Positions 60,429 through 64,000 of a stretch of 64,000 bases of DNA are shown here, piece by piece. Position 1 is the stretch's first letter; each line of letters starts with the position of its first letter. Below the pieces are notes generated by a model that saw only the letters and a program-made list of their open reading frames with translations, was not told where the DNA came from and searched no databases. Source of the DNA: VXYL01 sp965199945 (lineage in GTDB: Bacteria; Pseudomonadota; Gammaproteobacteria; Pseudomonadales; Azotimanducaceae); the NCBI GenBank assembly GCA_965199945.1, contig OZ241354.1:3534001-3598000 (forward strand), written 5' to 3'. Made by a program: the position numbers and the translations under genes.

Positions 60429-63400
60429 CTAGCTGACCGCTTTGTCGGCGTGCGACAAATGAACGTCGTTCACCCGCTCCGCCGTGAACTCGCCCTCCCG
60501 CCAGAACCACGGGAACTGGTCTTGGGGTTGGTGTGGCTCCTTGCCGCGGTCCTTGCGCCAGTGGATGTTGGGTTTGGTGCGGAGGATGCCGGCGCCTTTC
60601 TTGCCGCCGGGGATGTCTTGCGCCATGAAGGGGCGGATGTTTAGGCGCACGCCGTCGTTGATGTCTGGTTGCCAGCCGACGGGTTGTTCGTTGAGGGGCT
60701 TCCAGCGGACGAAGATGTCGTGGGGTGGTTCCCCGGTGAGGATGCGCTCTAGGCGGGCCTGTAGGGCTTGGGCGGAGGCCAAACGGCCTTCTGCGCCGGG
60801 TTCGTCGCGGTTGATGGCGTCTTGCTGGCGGGTAATCCAATCGCCGAGGTAGCTGTACGCCAAGGACTCCAAGCAGCGGCGGCCATCGCCGTCTGGGGCG
60901 GCGAGCTTGTGGTAGTTGACCAGGGCGTGAAAGCCGTCCTCCCCGCGACCGTCCCAGATGTGCCAGATGAAGGGGCGGTTGTGGAACAGCTTGCAATGCT
61001 GGACGAAGAAGCGATGGCGGAGCCAGTCGTCCAGCGTCTCGCCGTTGGCGCTGGCGAGGAGGTCGGCCAGCACGCCCTCCCCCCATTCCTCCGCGTAGGA
61101 AGCGGCCAGCAGTGCTCGCAGCCGCTCCGCAGCCGCTGGTTCGCCGCGCACTGCGGGGATGCAGACGATGCCGTCCTCGTCCGCCAAGGGGAGCAGCGGC
61201 GCACACGCGGCAACCCAATCGCGCTGTTCGGTGGCCAGTGCCATGCGTTCGTCCTTTTCGGCCGGCCAGCGGTGGCCGAGGAGCCGAGCGACAGCGGCTT
61301 GAAGCACAGCCGCGTCGGTGCGGACAGTACCACAGACAGTCCGCTTGTCGATGCCGTCCCACGCCACGGAACCACAGGGGTGGCCGTGGAATATCCACTG
61401 GGTCGGGTCGTTGGAGTAAGGCTCGGGGAGTCCGTGTGGGTACTCTTCGCCGGCAACCGTGGTCCAATGGTCGAGATCGAAGGGAACCTTGACCAGCGTG
61501 GCATTGGTGACGTTCATCTTCTGATCGATTTCCCTGACGGCTTCGTTGTACTGCGGCGAAGAACAGAAACACCAGATGGCGGGCAGGTGTTCTGCGCGGT
61601 GCGGGATGACCGCGGCGGCATTGTTGTCGAACGCAGCCGTCAAGTGCAAGGTTACAGGCAACGCCTCCATCTGTGACGCGGCAACGCCACGGCCCACCCA
61701 TGCCTCCAAGCCTTGCACTCTTGCAGCCGGCGAGCTCGCTAAGGAGCCACGACCGTTCTCCCAGAAGAGCACATGTTCTTTGCCTCCGAAGAACGCCGTC
61801 TCTTGCACCGTGCTCTGTTGGAACACCCAAATTTCTCCGTCGACGGTTGGGATCTCCCAATACTTGCGGCCAAACCGCGAATAGTCGGCGGATGCTAATC
61901 CTTGAAACCCTCGCGCAAATTCCTGGAGCGTGGACCCGAACTGACGCCCCTCCGTCAATGCTATCCGTGCGTCGGGATTTTCCAGCTGTCGCACTTGGCC
62001 TACTTCGGCAACCACCAGTTCGCCTAGCTGTCGAGCCTTCCCGCCCGCGGACATGCCTGCCGCTACGTCGATGCCGCAAATGACGTTAGGTGCTTTGTCG
62101 TCTTCCAACAGCCCACAGTCGTGACCGCGAGGTGGACCGTGACTTAAGGTGAGCATGATTGGTTTGACGACTTCTCCGCTAATCGTCTCGAATGCGCGAG
62201 GCCCTAACCGTGCGAGAAAGAGCCAAGTCTCGGTCTTGAGAAGCTTCTCACGCAGCCTCTTGTAGCTCGTCAAGGATAGCCAATTCTGGGGCAGCACCAG
62301 GCTCGCAACGCCACCGGTCGCGCATAGCGCCAAGCAACGCTCCAAAAACACAGTGGCCAAGTCGTGCTTGGCGACCGGATGATGGTCGCTACAGAAGGAC
62401 TTCAGCCTTGGAGACTGTTTGCCGCGAGCCAAGTAGGGCACGTTGGTGGCAACCAAATGGTATCGCCCGACGAGGAGTTCAGCAGCCGTCGCAAGCCCTT
62501 GGGCAGCAAGCGCTGCTTCGCGTTGTTCGTCCAGTTCTCCTGCCGCAAGCGCCTCCGTCAGCAAGCCCGAAACGTCCGACCAATCCACACGAACGGGCAG
62601 CCTCGGTTGCCGACGGATTCAACAAGCTGCCGAGCGTAGGGGCATCCTCAAACAGATCGTAGAGCAACCCCATCGCGATGCGGAGGTTGTGCTCGCCGGT
62701 GGCGAGCCCAGTCCAACGCGCCCTAGTCGTGCCGACCGAGAGCCCCGAGCAAGCGATGTTCATGCGCGGCAAGGGGCGGTGGCCGCCAGCGTTCGGGAAG
62801 CGCCAAGCCGCCAGCGCAATGGCGAACACCGCGATCTCCACGCAACGCGCATCGATTTCCAGCCCGTGGAGGTTCTGTCGGATCACGGCATTGACGGCAT
62901 CGCTTGCGCTCAAGCCTTCGAGCGCCATGCGCATCGGCACGAGCATGGCGAACGCCGCGACCAGGAAGTGGCCGGAGCCGCAGCAGGGATCGAGAACCTT
63001 GAGCTCGCTCAAGTGTGCTGGCCAGCCATCGAGATCGCCTGCCGCCACTTGGGCTGGTCGTTCGTGTCCGCCTGTTTCCACGAAACGCAAGTATTCAAGG
63101 GGAACCCCGGGAATCGCCGCCCGCTCACGAAGCTCCGCTTCAGACTGCGCCGTTTGGAAGTCTGCCTCCGTCAGACGACGTGCGGCCCACCATCCCCCAA
63201 GCGAGTTGTCCAGCAGGAAGCTCACCATGTACGGCTCGGTGAAGAGCTGCGTCACCGGCGGCAGTTCGTCGGCCCCGATCTTGGTTTCCGACCGGTTGAC
63301 CTCGCTCTTCCTGCGCGACTGCCAGAACTGGTAGACCCAGCCGAGCGCATCCGAAGCGGCGAAGACCTCCGCTGGCAAACCTTCTACCAGCGCTTCCAGC

Positions 63401-63468
63401 TGCTGGCGATGCTCCTGCGCGAACCGTACCTCGAACACCGGCAAGTCCGCTCGGAACACCTGCGGCAC
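60429..63468 (-). pseudogene. pglX: BREX-1 adenine-specific DNA methyltransferase PglX, 5'-truncated and frameshifted
   Basis: Two frames are needed. The first (63468 down to about 62600) holds ALGWVYQFWQSRRKSE, LPPVTQLFTEPYMVSFLL and methyltransferase motif I VLDPCCGSGHFLVAAF near residue 161. Near 62585-62618 the homology moves to a +1 frame, which continues from VDWSDVSGLL through motif IV-like TNVPYLARGK (Asn-Val-Pro-Tyr for NPPY) and ASLVLPQNW to the stop at 60429. The C-frame has a TGA at 62619-62621, which bounds the shift. The roughly 180-200 residues usually preceding the YQFW motif are missing, and the upstream sequence turns into IS-flank. PglX methylates host DNA; this copy should be inactive unless the frameshift is a sequence error. 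Confidence 0.82.
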
Positions 63469-63600
63469 AGCTACTTCCGCTAAGGGCGCGGGGTTGCCGG
63501 CGGGCTGTGCGGCGCGGGATGGTGGTTTCGTTGCGGACAGGGCGCATTCTCCGGCCTTGCCGGATTGCCGAGGGCGGCGATGTCGTTCCCCGAAGAGCCA

Positions 63601-63629
63601 AGGCCGGAGCGCGGGCGCGCCTCCGGCCT
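63601..63629 (-). terminator. GC-rich hairpin 3' of the transposase
   Basis: A perfect 9-bp inverted repeat AGGCCGGAG / CTCCGGCCT with an 11-base loop lies 8 bases after the transposase stop. No U-run follows, so it may be an insertion-sequence end structure instead of a terminator. Confidence 0.4.
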
Positions 63630-63636
63630 GCCGGGG

Positions 63637-64000
63637 TCAGGAGGTGTCGAAGGGAACCAGTTCCGTCCGGTGGCCGAAGGCCATCGCCTCGTAGAGCGTT
63701 TGCCAGTCGCGGACGACGAGATTCAGGAACATGCCTCTGAAGGTCTCCCAGAAGTAGGCCGGGCGCGTCGCCTTGGCCAGCGCCGCCCGGAACAGCGGGC
63801 AGCACGCCTTCTGCAGCTGGTCGATGCCGAACGCCAGCAGCATCAGCGCGGCGAACACCGTCGCCAGGCGCTTCCTGCCGTGGCCGAAGTTGTGCTCGAA
63901 CTCGTAGCCTTGGTTCTTCAGGGTGTTGAACGTTTCGTTCTCGATCCGCCAGCGCGCCCGCCCGGCGCGCATCAGATCCATCGCGTTCCATCTGTCCACC
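63637..64000 (-). mobile_element. Insertion sequence transposase, C-terminal part (runs past right edge)
   Basis: The frame is open at the window end and stops at 63637, giving about 120 residues. It reads RARWRIENETFNTLKNQGYE, with the conserved E of a DDE transposase, then FEHNFGHGRKRLATVFAAL and AFGIDQLQKACCPLF, a pattern known from DDE-type IS transposases. The exact IS family was not assigned. It is on the same strand as pglX and ends 168 bases before its remaining sequence, and pglX lacks its N-terminus on that side. The insertion therefore most likely removed the 5' part of pglX. brxA, brxB and brxC would be expected to the right of it. Confidence 0.8.

Noticed and set aside
1..64000. 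rRNA, tRNA genes or CRISPR array
   Set aside because: No conserved rRNA segment, no cloverleaf with a GGTTCGA-type arm and no regularly spaced short repeats were noticed by eye; a dedicated tRNA search was not possible.

Overview
The window is a GC-rich stretch of a Gram-negative proteobacterial chromosome. A divergent bamD/rluD pair, an autotransporter-type outer-membrane barrel, a signal-peptide lipoprotein, a yjfIJK-type operon and a single-chain acyl-CoA carboxylase all fit a gammaproteobacterium or close relative. Long secreted proteins with eukaryote-like modules (thrombospondin type 1, leucine-rich repeats, Calx-beta, PKD-like) are typical of marine or host-associated lineages. The host assignment is inference. 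No rRNA, tRNA or CRISPR array was seen.

Layout. 1-9270 (minus strand): three secreted proteins in a row, namely a zinc metalloprotease with a leucine-rich-repeat middle, a cysteine-repeat/thrombospondin protein, and a leucine-rich-repeat protein that runs off the left edge. 9383-16360: a glutaminyl cyclase, an FG-GAP repeat protein, a kinase-like protein, then an overlapping aminotransferase / enolase-superfamily / unknown gene trio. 16403-20742: a HepT/MNT toxin-antitoxin pair, a pseudopilin, bamD, rluD and an enoyl-CoA hydratase. 20974-28416: a 2480-residue Calx-beta/PKD autotransporter, with a 22-base G tract upstream. 28945-31689: three tandem, partly decayed copies of an Rpn/PD-(D/E)XK-like nuclease gene. 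31827-40387: the carboxylase, a potassium channel and the yjfIJK operon.

40657-64000 is an accessory, defence-rich region. It holds two DUF1703-type ATPase/nuclease genes (one truncated), two AlbA_2 (Schlafen-like) genes, an AAA ATPase, a second MNT/HEPN pair, a lipoprotein, an HDAC-family deacetylase and a carboxymuconolactone-decarboxylase-family protein. Its right end is a BREX type 1 locus read right to left: IS transposase, a truncated and frameshifted pglX, a Ser/Thr kinase, a TPR protein, an AlbA_2 protein, pglZ (type B) and brxL. The kinase and TPR genes have visibly lower GC than the rest of the locus and look like a module embedded in it.

The strongest candidate for something overlooked is at 44130-45275. 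This is a glycine/sarcosine/betaine or D-proline reductase selenoprotein-B-family gene with an in-frame TGA at the redox site (TGA-x-x-Cys) and a hairpin starting at that codon. A standard annotation would cut it into two fragments. A short-chain dehydrogenase-like gene lacking its catalytic Tyr/Lys follows directly and probably shares the transcript.
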